Source: Pseudomonadales bacterium (GTDB lineage: Bacteria > Pseudomonadota > Gammaproteobacteria > Pseudomonadales > UBA5518). From it: a stretch of DNA of 64,000 nucleotides. Positions within the stretch are counted from its first letter, which is position 1. Each line of letters starts with the position of its first letter. Below, piece after piece: positions 26,192 to 35,378 of the stretch. Location of the stretch: positions 1,278,620-1,342,619 of the forward strand of contig JACKOP010000001.1 of NCBI GenBank assembly GCA_024234165.1. Direction: 5' to 3'. The notes under the pieces are model-generated. The model was not told the DNA's origin. It saw only the letters and a program-made list of their open reading frames with translations, and did no database searches. The position numbers and the translations under genes were made by a program.

Positions 26192-28614
26192 GTGGCCCCC
26201 ATGCGTTTCAGGTGCTCTTCAACACGGGCGGCGAGCGTCGCTACTTCTTCGGTGAGCTGCGGCAGCGGCGTCGCATAGCGTTCGGCCAGTTCGCGAATGC
26301 GGGAGGTCAGGGTCTGCGAGACGCGCTCAAGTTCCCCCTGCACGGCGACCGAGAGTTGCGCCATCCACTTGTCGTCCACCACCAGCGTTTTGATCTCCGC
26401 TTCGCTGAGCGTGGGGTACTTCCCGCAGGCGAGATCGTCGAGCGCGGCCTCCCGTTCCTTCACTGAGCGCTTGAGCGTGGTCTCGCTCTCGGACAGCTCC
26501 AGCCAGCGCTTGAGCACGATCGCCTCGTCCTTCGCGTCCGGATCCTTCGCCATGAGGCCCTTGATCTCCTTGAGCCGGACGCTGACTTCGGGTTTGGCGA
26601 TCTTGTCGAGCGCACCGAGGAAACCTTCCTCGCCGCCGTGTTCCTCCTCCAGCTCGGCGAGGCTCACGGTGGTGGACTCGAGTTCTGCCTGCGCGGTATC
26701 CACGGCCGCCTGCTCCTTGGCGAAGTAGCGCGCGACGATGTATGGCCTGGGGATCAGCTCGCAGCTCCAGCCCCTGTCCTTGGTCTTGCCCTTCTTGTCG
26801 GTCACGAGAATCCGGGATGTTTTTGCCACCCAGCCGTCGGCCGCGATGAGATACGCGTCGTCCTGCATGACTGAAGCCCAGTAGTCCATTAGGTGCTGAT
26901 AGACGTCGTAGGCGTCGAGCAGCGGCGCCTCGCTGAAGGCGGCGAGCAGGTCTTCGGCGATGCGCTCGATCAGTGCCTTGGGGTGACCGTCCTTGCCGAA
27001 GGCCCTGAGCTGCTTCGTTGCGGACGCGCGCCAGCTTTCGAACCGCTGGCTCACCGCGCGGTTGTACGCCGCGAATTCAGGATGATCGAAGATCGTCGGG
27101 CGCACCTCGGACACCGGCAGCCGCAGCCTGGTGTAGCCGGGCCGCCCTGCCGATTCGAACAACACCGTGCGCAGCTTCGGCAGCACCTGCCAGTACGCAG
27201 CGAGCGCATCGATGTCCCGCTCCGGAATGCCGCCGCGCAGATGCCCGTCGATGTCCTGCAGATCCTCGGGCTCGGTGGTGTCGATGTAGCGCGGCAGGTT
27301 GAGGTTGAAGTCGTTCTTCGGGTCTGCGATTTCATCGAAGCGCACCATGCGGGCAAAGCGCGGCACGTCCGCCTGCCGGGTGAAGGTGTCCACGATGCGG
27401 TGGATGTCCTGCTCGCGCAGCCGGTTCTTGGGCCCGTCCTTGATGAAGCCCTTGCTGGCGTCGATCAGGAACACGCCCTTGCGCGCGGCGGCGTTCTCCT
27501 TGTCGAGCACGACGATGCACGCGGGAATGCCGGTGCCGTAGAAGAGGTTGGCCGGCAGGCCGATGATTCCCTTGAGGATGCCCGAGCGCACGAGCTGCTG
27601 GCGGATCACGCTTTCTGCGTTGCCGCGAAAGAGCACGCCGTGCGGCAGGATGCAGGCTGCTTTGCCGCTGCTCTTCATCGACCGGATGATGTGCAGCAGG
27701 TAGGCATAGTCGCCCTGCTTGGCCGGCGGTGCGCCCCAGGCGAAGCGCTGGAAGGGGTCGTTCGCGACGTTGAGACCGGTGCTCCAGGTCTTGTCGGAGA
27801 AGGGCGGATTGGCGACGACGTAGTCGTAGGTGCGAAGGTTCTCGCCATCCTTGAACTTGGGCGCGGCCAGCGTGTTGCCCGAGAGGATGTTGGCGGTGGG
27901 GAAGTCGTGCAGGATCATGTTCATGCGAGCAAGGCCCGCCGTGGTCACGTCCTTTTCCTGCCCTTCGAGCGTGATCTGCCTGCCCGCCTGCGCGGCGACC
28001 TTGAGCAGCAGCGAACCGGAGCCGCAGGTCGGGTCATAGGCAGTGGTCGCGGCCTTGGTGTTCGCGGGCGAGATGCCGATCACCTGCGCGATCACGCGGC
28101 TGACTTCGGACGGCGTGTAGAACTGGCCCTTGCTCTTGCCACTCTCGGTGGCGAAGTGGCGCATCAGGTACTCGTAGGCGTCGCCGAGTATGTCGTCGTG
28201 CTCGGCGCGGTTCTGCGAGAAGTCGAGTTCGGGTTTCTGGAAGATGCCGACGAGGTTGCTCAGCCGCTCGACCATCTCCTTGCCGTCGCCGAGCTTGTTC
28301 GGATCGTTGAAGTCTGGAAAGTCGCTGCGGGCGAGCCGCGCGTTCGCGTCGATCAGCGGCTGGATGATCTGCGTGTTGATCCGGTCGCCGATATCGCTCT
28401 TGCCCTTGAGCGCGACCATGTCCCTGAAGCTCGCGCCCTTCGGGATCGTGACCGGCGGGGCGAAGTCGCTGCTCGCGCCATACTTGTCGCTGATGTACTT
28501 GATGAACAGCATGAACAGGACGTAGTCCTTGTACTGGCTGGCGTCCATGCCGCCGCGCAGCTCATCGCAGGAAGCCCAGAGGGAGGAGTAGATGTCGGAT
28601 TTCTTGATGGCCAT
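26182..28614 (-). CDS. hsdM: Type I restriction enzyme, M (adenine methyltransferase) subunit
   Basis: The protein has 810 residues, longer than the common 500-residue HsdM because of a helical C-terminal extension (about 600-810) rich in Glu and Lys. The HsdM N-terminal helical domain is followed by the methyltransferase core, with DPTCGSG (motif I) at 194-200 and NPPF (motif IV) at 269-272. That is the pattern of N6-adenine methylation. It needs HsdS to choose its site; with hsdS broken, neither modification nor restriction should occur. It is the first gene of the island, only 58 bases after a catabolic gene, so its promoter is short or shared. Confidence 0.94.
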   Translation of the reverse strand: MAIKKSDIYSSLWASCDELRGGMDASQYKDYVLFMLFIKYISDKYGASSDFAPPVTIPKGASFRDMVALKGKSDIGDRINTQIIQPLIDANARLARSDFPDFNDPNKLGDGKEMVERLSNLVGIFQKPELDFSQNRAEHDDILGDAYEYLMRHFATESGKSKGQFYTPSEVSRVIAQVIGISPANTKAATTAYDPTCGSGSLLLKVAAQAGRQITLEGQEKDVTTAGLARMNMILHDFPTANILSGNTLAAPKFKDGENLRTYDYVVANPPFSDKTWSTGLNVANDPFQRFAWGAPPAKQGDYAYLLHIIRSMKSSGKAACILPHGVLFRGNAESVIRQQLVRSGILKGIIGLPANLFYGTGIPACIVVLDKENAAARKGVFLIDASKGFIKDGPKNRLREQDIHRIVDTFTRQADVPRFARMVRFDEIADPKNDFNLNLPRYIDTTEPEDLQDIDGHLRGGIPERDIDALAAYWQVLPKLRTVLFESAGRPGYTRLRLPVSEVRPTIFDHPEFAAYNRAVSQRFESWRASATKQLRAFGKDGHPKALIERIAEDLLAAFSEAPLLDAYDVYQHLMDYWASVMQDDAYLIAADGWVAKTSRILVTDKKGKTKDRGWSCELIPRPYIVARYFAKEQAAVDTAQAELESTTVSLAELEEEHGGEEGFLGALDKIAKPEVSVRLKEIKGLMAKDPDAKDEAIVLKRWLELSESETTLKRSVKEREAALDDLACGKYPTLSEAEIKTLVVDDKWMAQLSVAVQGELERVSQTLTSRIRELAERYATPLPQLTEEVATLAARVEEHLKRMGATWN

Positions 28615-28672
28615 GAGTGAGTTGATCCGCTGTGGTAAGCCGCGCGCGCCGGAGCCGATCCGGCGAACACGT

Positions 28673-29521
28673 TCAGGTCTTCGGAAGCTGCCCCGTCATC
28701 GCCGGGCGCACCCGATCGCGCGTCCTTTCGATCATGGCGACGTCGAGGCCGAGCGCGCGGCTGCACTCGATCGCGAGCTCCAGATCCTTCTCGCCAATGC
28801 CGGCCTGGCTGGCGAGGAAGGCGGCGCGCTGCGGGTTGGCTGCGGCAGTTGCCGCGTGCATTCCGTCCATGAGTGCCGCAACGGTCGGCGTCAGGTTGCC
28901 GTTCGCGGTCAGCAGGCGCTTGAAGCGCTCATAAGGCACGCCCTGGCTTGCGGCGAGCGCATTGGCCTGCGCCGCAACGACGATATGCGTCCACGTCACC
29001 AGGTTGTTCGCGATCTTGGTGGCCATGCCGGCACCGGACGGCCCCATGTGCTCGACGTCGGTGGAAAACGATTCGACCACCGCGCGTGCCCGCTCGACGT
29101 CGCGTGATTCCCCGCCCAGCATCGTGAACACGAACGGTGCGTCGTCGCTGCGCCGGGTGCGCGAGACCGGCGCGTCGACGAGCGCGACGCCCTGCGCTGC
29201 CAGCGCGGCGCCGATGCGCTGCACGGTGTCGATACGAATCGTGCTGTGGACCAGCAGCAGCGCGCCCGGTGCGAGCGTGCCGGCGAGTCCGTTCCTGCCA
29301 GACACCACGTCTTCGACCTGCCGGTCGTCCCGGACGCACACGCAGACGACCTCGGCGCCCCGTGCTGCGTCGGCCGGCGAACCGGCAACCGCAGCGATGT
29401 CCCGGAATGCTTCGCCCGCCGGCGCATGGCTGTCGTAGACGCCGAGTTCGTGCCCGGCGCGGGCGATCAGGCGCGCGAGCGGTGCGCCCATGCTCCCGAG
29501 TCCGATGAATGCAATCTTCAT
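28673..29521 (-). CDS. 3-hydroxyisobutyrate dehydrogenase-type NAD(P) oxidoreductase
   Basis: The protein has 282 residues from the ATG at 29521 (MKIAFIGLGSMGAPLARLIARAG). The N-terminal Rossmann domain has GLGSMG. VDAPVSRTRRSDDAP is the family's substrate loop (consensus DAPVSGG). The catalytic Lys lies in MATKIANNLVTW, here KIANN where many members have KLxNN. Beta-hydroxyacid dehydrogenases of this type oxidise hydroxyacids; the substrate is unknown. It leads into the hsdM gene downstream but belongs with the catabolic genes upstream. Confidence 0.87.
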   Translation of the reverse strand: MKIAFIGLGSMGAPLARLIARAGHELGVYDSHAPAGEAFRDIAAVAGSPADAARGAEVVCVCVRDDRQVEDVVSGRNGLAGTLAPGALLLVHSTIRIDTVQRIGAALAAQGVALVDAPVSRTRRSDDAPFVFTMLGGESRDVERARAVVESFSTDVEHMGPSGAGMATKIANNLVTWTHIVVAAQANALAASQGVPYERFKRLLTANGNLTPTVAALMDGMHAATAAANPQRAAFLASQAGIGEKDLELAIECSRALGLDVAMIERTRDRVRPAMTGQLPKT

Positions 29522-29564
29522 TGCGTGCTTCCCTGTCTGCGTGGGTTGATCCGCTTGCACAAGG

Positions 29565-29936
29565 CTACTTGCCCGCCGCGGCGGCGATCGCTTCCTCGGT
29601 CACGCGCAGCAGGCCGCTGCCACGCGGGTAACCGACGTACTGCACCAGGTGGATGAGCATCTCGCGTATCTGTTCCACCGTGAACTCGCCGTTCGCGAGC
29701 GCTGCGCGCACCTGCACGCCCCAGGTGGCCTTCTCGCCCAGCGCGGCGATCACGCCCATCGTGAGCAGGCGTCTGTCGCGCAGCGAAAGCTGTTCGCGGG
29801 TCCATACCTCGCCGAACAGTTGCTCGAGCATCGTGTCGGCGAAGGCACCGCTGCCTTCCGGCGGCACCGGCACCACGTCTCCATAGACCTTGCGCATCAT
29901 CGCTGCTCCGGCTTCGCGCCGCTTCGGATCGCTCAT
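29565..29936 (-). CDS. Carboxymuconolactone decarboxylase family protein
   Basis: The protein has 123 residues from the ATG at 29936 (MSDPKRREAG). It is an all-helical CMD/AhpD fold: REQLSLRDRRLLTMGVIAALGEK, then ANGEFTVEQIREMLIHLVQYVGYPRG. It lacks the CxxC pair of the peroxidase group and so resembles true decarboxylase-type members. Its role in the nearby SDR/aldehyde dehydrogenase pathway is unknown. It lies 43 bases before the hydroxyisobutyrate dehydrogenase-type gene. Confidence 0.85.
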   Translation of the reverse strand: MSDPKRREAGAAMMRKVYGDVVPVPPEGSGAFADTMLEQLFGEVWTREQLSLRDRRLLTMGVIAALGEKATWGVQVRAALANGEFTVEQIREMLIHLVQYVGYPRGSGLLRVTEEAIAAAAGK

Positions 29937-29964
29937 CGCTCTGCTCCTTGCCGCTCGGGCGGCA

Positions 29965-30714
29965 TCAACGGGGTGTGGGGGTTGGCAGCAGCTCGAACAG
30001 CGCCATGCCGCCTTCGCCGGCAGGAATCGACAGCGCATCGGCAATGCTCTTCGCCGCGCGCTGTGTGGCCACCACGTCCAGCGTCAGGTGCAGGCCCCAG
30101 CGCTGCCACAGTGCCACCGCAGCCGCCCGGCGCTCGTCGGAAAGATCGGCACCGAATTCGGAGACCGTTGCACCGAGCCGCGCCACCAGCGTGCGGATGC
30201 CGAAGTCGTGGGTCTCCATCGCGAGCGAACGCGCAAGTGCTTCCAGCCCGGCCTTGCTCGCCGTGTAGGCTGCCATTTCAGGTTTGGGGCGCACGGCGAC
30301 GTCGGAGCCGATGAACACCAGGTCACCCGCACGGCGCTCGATCATTTTCGGCAGTGCGCGCCTTGCCATCCAGAGGTGAGCGAGCAGGTTGACGGTGACG
30401 TCGGCGGCAAGGTCCGCGTCGGAACAATCGACGAGCGCTCCGAGCGTGGCACGGCCGGCGTTGCTGACCAGCGCGTCGACCTGGCCGAACGCCTGCTCCG
30501 CACCACGCCAGAAGGCGTCGATCGAGCGCGTATCCGTCACGTCGAGCGCGAGTGCGACCGCCTGGCCTCCTGCCTCGCGAACGGCTGCTGCCACCTCCTC
30601 GAGACGCTCCACACGGCGGGCGCCAAGCGCCAGTCGCCAGCCCCGTGCGCCGAGTTCGACCGCAAGCGCGGCACCTATTCCCGACGAAGCCCCGGTGATT
30701 GCTGCGCTACGCAT
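29965..30714 (-). CDS. Short-chain dehydrogenase/reductase (SDR)
   Basis: The protein has 249 residues from the ATG at 30714, which follows GGTGGA; a GTG at 30726 is also in frame. It is a classical SDR: GASSGIG cofactor loop, SNAG motif, and AAYTASKAG carrying the catalytic Tyr and Lys. It acts on an unknown alcohol or ketone. Three more SDRs lie in this region, and this one directly follows the aldehyde dehydrogenase, with nearly touching ends. Confidence 0.88.
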   Translation of the reverse strand: MRSAAITGASSGIGAALAVELGARGWRLALGARRVERLEEVAAAVREAGGQAVALALDVTDTRSIDAFWRGAEQAFGQVDALVSNAGRATLGALVDCSDADLAADVTVNLLAHLWMARRALPKMIERRAGDLVFIGSDVAVRPKPEMAAYTASKAGLEALARSLAMETHDFGIRTLVARLGATVSEFGADLSDERRAAAVALWQRWGLHLTLDVVATQRAAKSIADALSIPAGEGGMALFELLPTPTPR

Positions 30715-30718
30715 CGGA

Positions 30719-32197
30719 TCATCCACCCCCGGTCTGGCCGGGCAGCGCGATCACCTTGGTCTCCATATGTTCCTCGAAACCCAGCCGGCCGTTTTCGCGG
30801 CCCAGCCCGCTCTGCTTGTAGCCACCGAAAGGCGTATCGACGTGGAACCACTGCCCGCCGTTGACGGCAACCGTGCCGGTGCGGATGCGTCGCGCCACGC
30901 CGAGCGCACGCGACTCGTCTGCCGAGAACACCGCGCCGGACAGTCCGTAGATCGAGTCGTTCGCGATGCGTATCGCGTGCTCGTCGTCGTCATACGCGAT
31001 CACGCAGCAGACGGGGCCGAAGATTTCCTCCTGCGCGATCGTCGCGCGCGGGTCGACGTCGGCGAACAGCGTCGGCTCGACGAAGAATCCGCGTCGCGGC
31101 GGACGCCCGCCACCGACGATCACCCTGGCGCCCTCCGCACGACCGCGTTCGATGCAGGCCAGCACGCGCTCCTGCTGGCGGCGCGAAATCTGCGGCCCTT
31201 GCAGGTTCGCAGGGTCTTCGGGATCACCGTAACGCCAGGCGGCGAAGGCCGCCCGCATGATCTCGATGGCTTCTGCGCAGCGTGCCCGCGGCACCAGCCA
31301 GCGCGTGGTGATCGCACACCCCTGGCCACCGTGCAGGCAGGTCGAGGCCGCAGCCGGCAGCACCTGCTCGAGATTCGCATCGTCGAGCACGATCGCAGCA
31401 CTCTTGCCACCGAGCTCCAGAAAGACCTTCTTCAGGGTATCCGCTGCGCACGCCATCACGCGACGCCCCGTGGCCGTGGAGCCGGTGAAGTTCACCATGT
31501 CGACGCGCGCATCGCGCACCAGTGCTTCGCCGACCAGAGGATCCGACGACGTGACGATATTCAGCACGCCGGGCGGCAGTTCGGTGTGCTCGCGCACGAT
31601 GCGCCCGAGGTGTGTTGCCGACCAGGGCGTATCGGGCGCGGGCTTCAGCACGACCGTGCACCCGGCCGCGAACGCATGCGCAATCTTCGTGAGGTTCAGC
31701 AGCAGCGGCACGTTCCACGGCGTGATCGCGCCGACGACACCGATCGGTTCATGTCGCAGCAGCCGGCGCACCGGCTGCCCCAGCGGGGCGATATCGTCCA
31801 TCGCACGCTCGTACTCGTGGCGCTCGGCCATGTCGGCCCAGTACGCGAGCATGTCGATCGGATTGTCGACCTGCATGAAACCGCTCAGCGAAACCGGCGA
31901 CCCGGCCTCGCGCACCACGATCGCGCGCAGTTGCTCCTTCCCGGCAAGCAGCCCTGCGTGAAGCTGGCGCAGGCAGCGTGCGCGCAGCGCATGATCGCGC
32001 GCCCAGTCCGTCCCGTCGAAGGCGCGTCGTGCCGCGGCAACGGCCGCATCCATATCGGCAGCACTGCCGTCGGCAGCACTGCCCAGCACTTCTTCGGTGG
32101 CAGGATTCAGGTTGTCGAAGCGCGCACCGTGCGCTGCCTCCCTGAGCTCACCGTCGATGAAGAGGCGGGTTTCCGCAGCAAGTTCGGGCAGCGGCAT
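30719..32197 (-). CDS. NAD(P)-dependent aldehyde dehydrogenase
   Basis: The protein has 492 residues from the ATG at 32197 (MPLPELAAETRLFIDGELRE). It has the standard ALDH fold: PWNVPLLL, FTGSTATGRRVM, the catalytic Glu in LELGGKSA and the catalytic Cys in GGQGCAITTR, then EEIFGPV and PFGGYKQSGLGRENG. It oxidises an aldehyde to an acid; close relatives act on aliphatic, aromatic or terpene aldehydes. It sits between two SDR genes with short gaps, suggesting alcohol-to-aldehyde-to-acid steps. Confidence 0.92.
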   Translation of the reverse strand: MPLPELAAETRLFIDGELREAAHGARFDNLNPATEEVLGSAADGSAADMDAAVAAARRAFDGTDWARDHALRARCLRQLHAGLLAGKEQLRAIVVREAGSPVSLSGFMQVDNPIDMLAYWADMAERHEYERAMDDIAPLGQPVRRLLRHEPIGVVGAITPWNVPLLLNLTKIAHAFAAGCTVVLKPAPDTPWSATHLGRIVREHTELPPGVLNIVTSSDPLVGEALVRDARVDMVNFTGSTATGRRVMACAADTLKKVFLELGGKSAAIVLDDANLEQVLPAAASTCLHGGQGCAITTRWLVPRARCAEAIEIMRAAFAAWRYGDPEDPANLQGPQISRRQQERVLACIERGRAEGARVIVGGGRPPRRGFFVEPTLFADVDPRATIAQEEIFGPVCCVIAYDDDEHAIRIANDSIYGLSGAVFSADESRALGVARRIRTGTVAVNGGQWFHVDTPFGGYKQSGLGRENGRLGFEEHMETKVIALPGQTGGG

Positions 32198-32208
32198 GGG
32201 AACTCCGT

Positions 32209-32967
32209 TCAGGGGCGAAAGATGTGTCCGCCGTCCACGCCGAGCACGTGACCGGTGATCCAGCTCGCCGCGTCCGACAGCAGGAACAGGCAGGCCTGCG
32301 CCATGTCCTGCGGTGTGCCGAGCCGCGCCAGCGGCAACTGCGCGACCATCTGCGCGCGGTACGCTTGCGGCACCTGCTTCGCGAGCGCCTCGGTGTCGGT
32401 CGGTCCCGGCGCGATCGCATTCACGCGGATGCGCTGCGGTCCGAGTTCGCGCGCAAGGCACTGCGTGAGACCGTTGATCGCCAGCTTCGACAGACCGTAG
32501 TAGCCTACCCCCATCCACGCTGCCGTCGACGACTGGTTCACGATGGCGCCACCACCACGCGTGCGCATCGCCGGCACGCAGGCGCGCGTACACAGCAACG
32601 CGCCATTCAGGTTCACGTTCATGAACGACTGGTAGTAGCTCCAGTCCACGTCGAGCAGCGACTCCTGCTTCATGTCGCCGAACAGCGCCGCGTTGTTCAC
32701 CAGGAAGTCGATGCCGCCAAAGACTTCGCACACTCGCGGCGGGAGTGCACGCGTGGATTCCTCACTGCCGACGTCGGTGTACACGAAAACGGCATCGCCT
32801 CCCGTGGCGCGGATCGCTTCGGCCGCGGCTTCGCCCTTGCTGCGATCGACCTCCGCGATCACCACCTTCGCGCCGGCTGCGGCGAGTGCCTGCGCGTACG
32901 CCAGACCGATGCCACCGCCCGCGCCCGTGACGATCGCGACCTTGTCGCGGATACCGGGAAAGCTCAT
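32209..32967 (-). CDS. Short-chain dehydrogenase/reductase (SDR)
   Basis: The protein has 252 residues from the ATG at 32967 (MSFPGIRDKVAIVTGAGGGIG). It has the GAGGGIG loop, VNNAALFG, and YYGLSKLA with the catalytic Tyr and Lys. The C-terminal VLGVDGGHIF is typical of this SDR group. It ends 11 bases before the aldehyde dehydrogenase start, so the two probably share a message. Substrate unknown. Confidence 0.9.
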   Translation of the reverse strand: MSFPGIRDKVAIVTGAGGGIGLAYAQALAAAGAKVVIAEVDRSKGEAAAEAIRATGGDAVFVYTDVGSEESTRALPPRVCEVFGGIDFLVNNAALFGDMKQESLLDVDWSYYQSFMNVNLNGALLCTRACVPAMRTRGGGAIVNQSSTAAWMGVGYYGLSKLAINGLTQCLARELGPQRIRVNAIAPGPTDTEALAKQVPQAYRAQMVAQLPLARLGTPQDMAQACLFLLSDAASWITGHVLGVDGGHIFRP

Positions 32968-32989
32968 GCGACTTGCTCCTGATCCTTGC

Positions 32990-33904
32990 TCAATTGGTTC
33001 GGTTGCGGAAAACATAGAACAGGTTCGGCTCGGAAACGATGTAGATGGCACCGTCGGGCCCCAGGGCGATCCCTTCTGCCTGGGGTACTGTTCGTTTCAG
33101 GCCGTGCAGCCCGCACCACAACGGCATCACACCAAGCAGTTCGCCGCCGCGCGAATACTCCGCCATGATCGCAGACTCTTCACTGAGGATCAGCAGGTTC
33201 CCGCTCGGACCGTGGGTGGTCACCGACGCAAGATCCCGCCCGAACAGGCCCAGCCAGGATCGCGGACTCCATTCGATGACTTCGATCGCGGACGACGGTA
33301 CACCTGCCGGCTGCAGCCCATGCACCATCAGCACGCGGCGCGGCCGCTTTTCATTCACGACCAGAAGTTCACCACTCGCTTCGTCCCACGACACCCCCTC
33401 GAAACCCAGGTTGTCACGGTGCTCGAAATCGGACGGGAGCCGTGCGAAAGCCACGATCTCCGCTGTCTGCACGCCCGACCGGATCCGCAGCCAGTGAAGC
33501 TCGTTGTCGGATTCGTCCGAGACCAGGAACAGCTCACCTGCAATGTGAGTGATGCCCTCGGGATCGCCCAGTTCCGGCAATGGAATGTGGCGCAGCAACT
33601 GCCCTTCGGTCGACAGTTCGGCAACTGCCGATGGGCGATTGATCGCGGCGAACAGCGTTCCGGTGGCGGCGTTGTACGTCAGGCCAGAGACATTCCGTTG
33701 CAGACCGTCGATCGATCGTGCCTCGATCGTGACGCGATACGACGAGAGGCCGATACCTGGTGCGGCGGACGGCTTGTCGCCCCCAGGTCCGGACGCCAGA
33801 CCCATTGCGCGGCACACCCAACCCGAATGCCACAGCAACACCACCAGGCTCGGCAGCACGACGAAGAACAGCCACTTCCTCGATCCAGTGCCGACTCTCA
33901 GCAT
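32990..33904 (-). CDS. SdiA-regulated-domain (YjiK-like) beta-propeller protein, membrane-anchored
   Basis: The protein has 304 residues. An N-terminal hydrophobic helix (WLFFVVLPSLVVLLW) acts as signal or anchor. A propeller-like domain follows with GLTYNAATGTLFAAINRPSAVAELS, DPEGITHIAGELFLVSDE, FEGVSWDEASGELLVVNEK and PQAEGIALGPDGAIYIVSEPNLFYVF. Its repeated (D/F)EG(I/V) blocks match the SdiA-regulated family. It is probably periplasmic; its function is unknown. It lies between two SDR genes. Confidence 0.8.
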   Translation of the reverse strand: MLRVGTGSRKWLFFVVLPSLVVLLWHSGWVCRAMGLASGPGGDKPSAAPGIGLSSYRVTIEARSIDGLQRNVSGLTYNAATGTLFAAINRPSAVAELSTEGQLLRHIPLPELGDPEGITHIAGELFLVSDESDNELHWLRIRSGVQTAEIVAFARLPSDFEHRDNLGFEGVSWDEASGELLVVNEKRPRRVLMVHGLQPAGVPSSAIEVIEWSPRSWLGLFGRDLASVTTHGPSGNLLILSEESAIMAEYSRGGELLGVMPLWCGLHGLKRTVPQAEGIALGPDGAIYIVSEPNLFYVFRNRTN

Positions 33905-33930
33905 GCGGCAGAGTCAGCGCTGCCACGGAC

Positions 33931-33965
33931 CGTATGAAATCGCCGTGCCATCACGGCCTCATACG
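33931..33965 (-). other. Large intergenic hairpin at the end of an SDR gene
   Basis: CGTATGA (33931-33937) pairs with TCATACG (33959-33965), and inside it GCCGTG (33942-33947) pairs with CACGGC (33952-33957) around a CCAT loop. The outer arm includes the stop codon of the SDR at 33959. There is no U-run on either strand, so it is not a standard terminator. It could slow 3' decay or attenuate reading into the downstream gene. Confidence 0.45.
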
Positions 33966-34735
33966 CGGGGACTCGCAAGCAGTGCTGCAGTACCGCCGTC
34001 GACCGGCACCGTGACGCCATTGATGTAATCGGAATAGTCGCTCACCAGGAACGCCGCCGCGCGGGCAATGTCCTCGGCCCTGCCGAGCCGGCCCGATGGA
34101 ATCTGCGCGAAGTAGTCCGCGTCGCCGCCTGGAAGCGTGTCGAGCCACTGCCGAAGCCCGATGGTGTCCATCGAACCGGGCGAGATGACGTTGGCGCGAA
34201 TCCCGTACTGACCGAACTCGACCGCAATGCTGCGGGTCATCGAGATCATGCCGGCCTTTGCTGCACCGTAGGCAGCAAGCCCCGGCACTGCACCCAGCCC
34301 GGCTCCCGACGTGGTCGACAGGATCACGCCCGAGCGCTGCTTCACCATGACCGGCAGTGCGGCGTGGATGCCGTAGTACATCGAGAACAGGTTGAGTGCG
34401 ACTGTGTTGCGGAAATCAGCGCCCGACACATCCAGCGTCGGCTTCGGCTGCGCACCGCCGGCGTTGTTGAACAGGATATCCAGCCTTCCGTAGGTGGCGA
34501 TCGCAGCCTCGATCAACGCGTCGACCTGCTTCTCGTCGGTCACATCGGTGCGCAGCGCGATGGCCTTGCCGCCGGCGGCGTGAATCGCACGCACCGTTGC
34601 CTCCACCGCGGTGAGATCGATATCGCTGGCAACCACCTTCGCACCGAGGCGCGCGAACTCCAGCGCGCTGGCTCGCCCGATGCCGTTGCCCGCAGCAGTG
34701 ATCACGCTCACCTTGTCGTTCAGGTCGATCGTCAT
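33959..34735 (-). CDS. Short-chain dehydrogenase/reductase (SDR)
   Basis: The protein has 258 residues (MTIDLNDKVSVITAAGNGIG). The cofactor loop is AAGNGIG, followed by FNNAGG, and AAYGAAKAG carries the catalytic Tyr and Lys. The C-terminal GVTVPVDGGTAAL is usual. An Asp in ASDID at the end of the second strand suggests a preference for NAD. Substrate unknown. It lies 23 bases after the methyltransferase gene and probably shares its message. Confidence 0.9.
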   Translation of the reverse strand: MTIDLNDKVSVITAAGNGIGRASALEFARLGAKVVASDIDLTAVEATVRAIHAAGGKAIALRTDVTDEKQVDALIEAAIATYGRLDILFNNAGGAQPKPTLDVSGADFRNTVALNLFSMYYGIHAALPVMVKQRSGVILSTTSGAGLGAVPGLAAYGAAKAGMISMTRSIAVEFGQYGIRANVISPGSMDTIGLRQWLDTLPGGDADYFAQIPSGRLGRAEDIARAAAFLVSDYSDYINGVTVPVDGGTAALLASPRV

Positions 34736-34758
34736 GTCGGCTCTCCTTCGTCCTGGTA

Positions 34759-35349
34759 TCAGGCTGACTGGGGCTTGCGCGCCAGCAAGGTCGCGAACTG
34801 CAGCCGCGCACCGTTATGCATGGTGCCGACGTCTTCGTTGTATTCGAGCCGTTCCCAGCCCGCATAGGCTGCACCCAACTCTCCCGGGCCGAGGGTGAAC
34901 GGAAAGCTCATCGGGCAAGGGTACGCGTCGGTATCCATCGCAGCGACGACCAGGTTGTAGCCCCCCGGGCGTGTGCAGTGCTGCATGTCGGCGATCACGG
35001 CATCGACGCGTGCGGGATCAAGAAACATCAGCGTGACGGTACAGGCGATGAAGTCGTAGACCTCGCCCAGGTTCGCCTGGTTGAGGTCATGGCGACGGGC
35101 GTCGATAGTGGTGATTCCTTCCTGCCCGATGATCGACTGCAGCATGCCGATGGCGTTCGGATTGATGTCGACGGCGGTCACATCGAAGCCAAGCCGACTC
35201 AGATACAGGGCATTGCGCCCGCCACCGCAACCCATGTCGAGCACCTTGCCGGGTTCGACGACCCGGCACGCCCGCACCACTTCGCTGTGCGGCGGGTTCA
35301 GCCCGTAGCGGGCGTTCAGATCCTGCGATTCCGGTGTCACTGCGCTCAT
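34759..35349 (-). CDS. TehB-like SAM-dependent methyltransferase
   Basis: The protein has 196 residues from the ATG at 35349, with AAAGGA about ten bases upstream. LNARYGLNPPHSEVV is followed by the SAM motif VLDMGCGGGRNALYLSRLGFDVTAVDIN. The later segments (FIACTVTLMFLDPARV) match TehB, a methyltransferase tied to tellurite resistance in some bacteria. No other tellurite gene is present, so the substrate is open. It lies between the diguanylate cyclase and an SDR. Confidence 0.82.
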   Translation of the reverse strand: MSAVTPESQDLNARYGLNPPHSEVVRACRVVEPGKVLDMGCGGGRNALYLSRLGFDVTAVDINPNAIGMLQSIIGQEGITTIDARRHDLNQANLGEVYDFIACTVTLMFLDPARVDAVIADMQHCTRPGGYNLVVAAMDTDAYPCPMSFPFTLGPGELGAAYAGWERLEYNEDVGTMHNGARLQFATLLARKPQSA

Positions 35350-35378
35350 GTCCGTCCTTTCTGTCAGGTGCAGGAAGC

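Noticed and set aside
34759..35349. Tellurite-resistance assignment for the TehB-like methyltransferase
   Set aside because: No tehA or other tellurite gene is nearby, and the TehB fold is shared by many small methyltransferases. Only the family level is supported.
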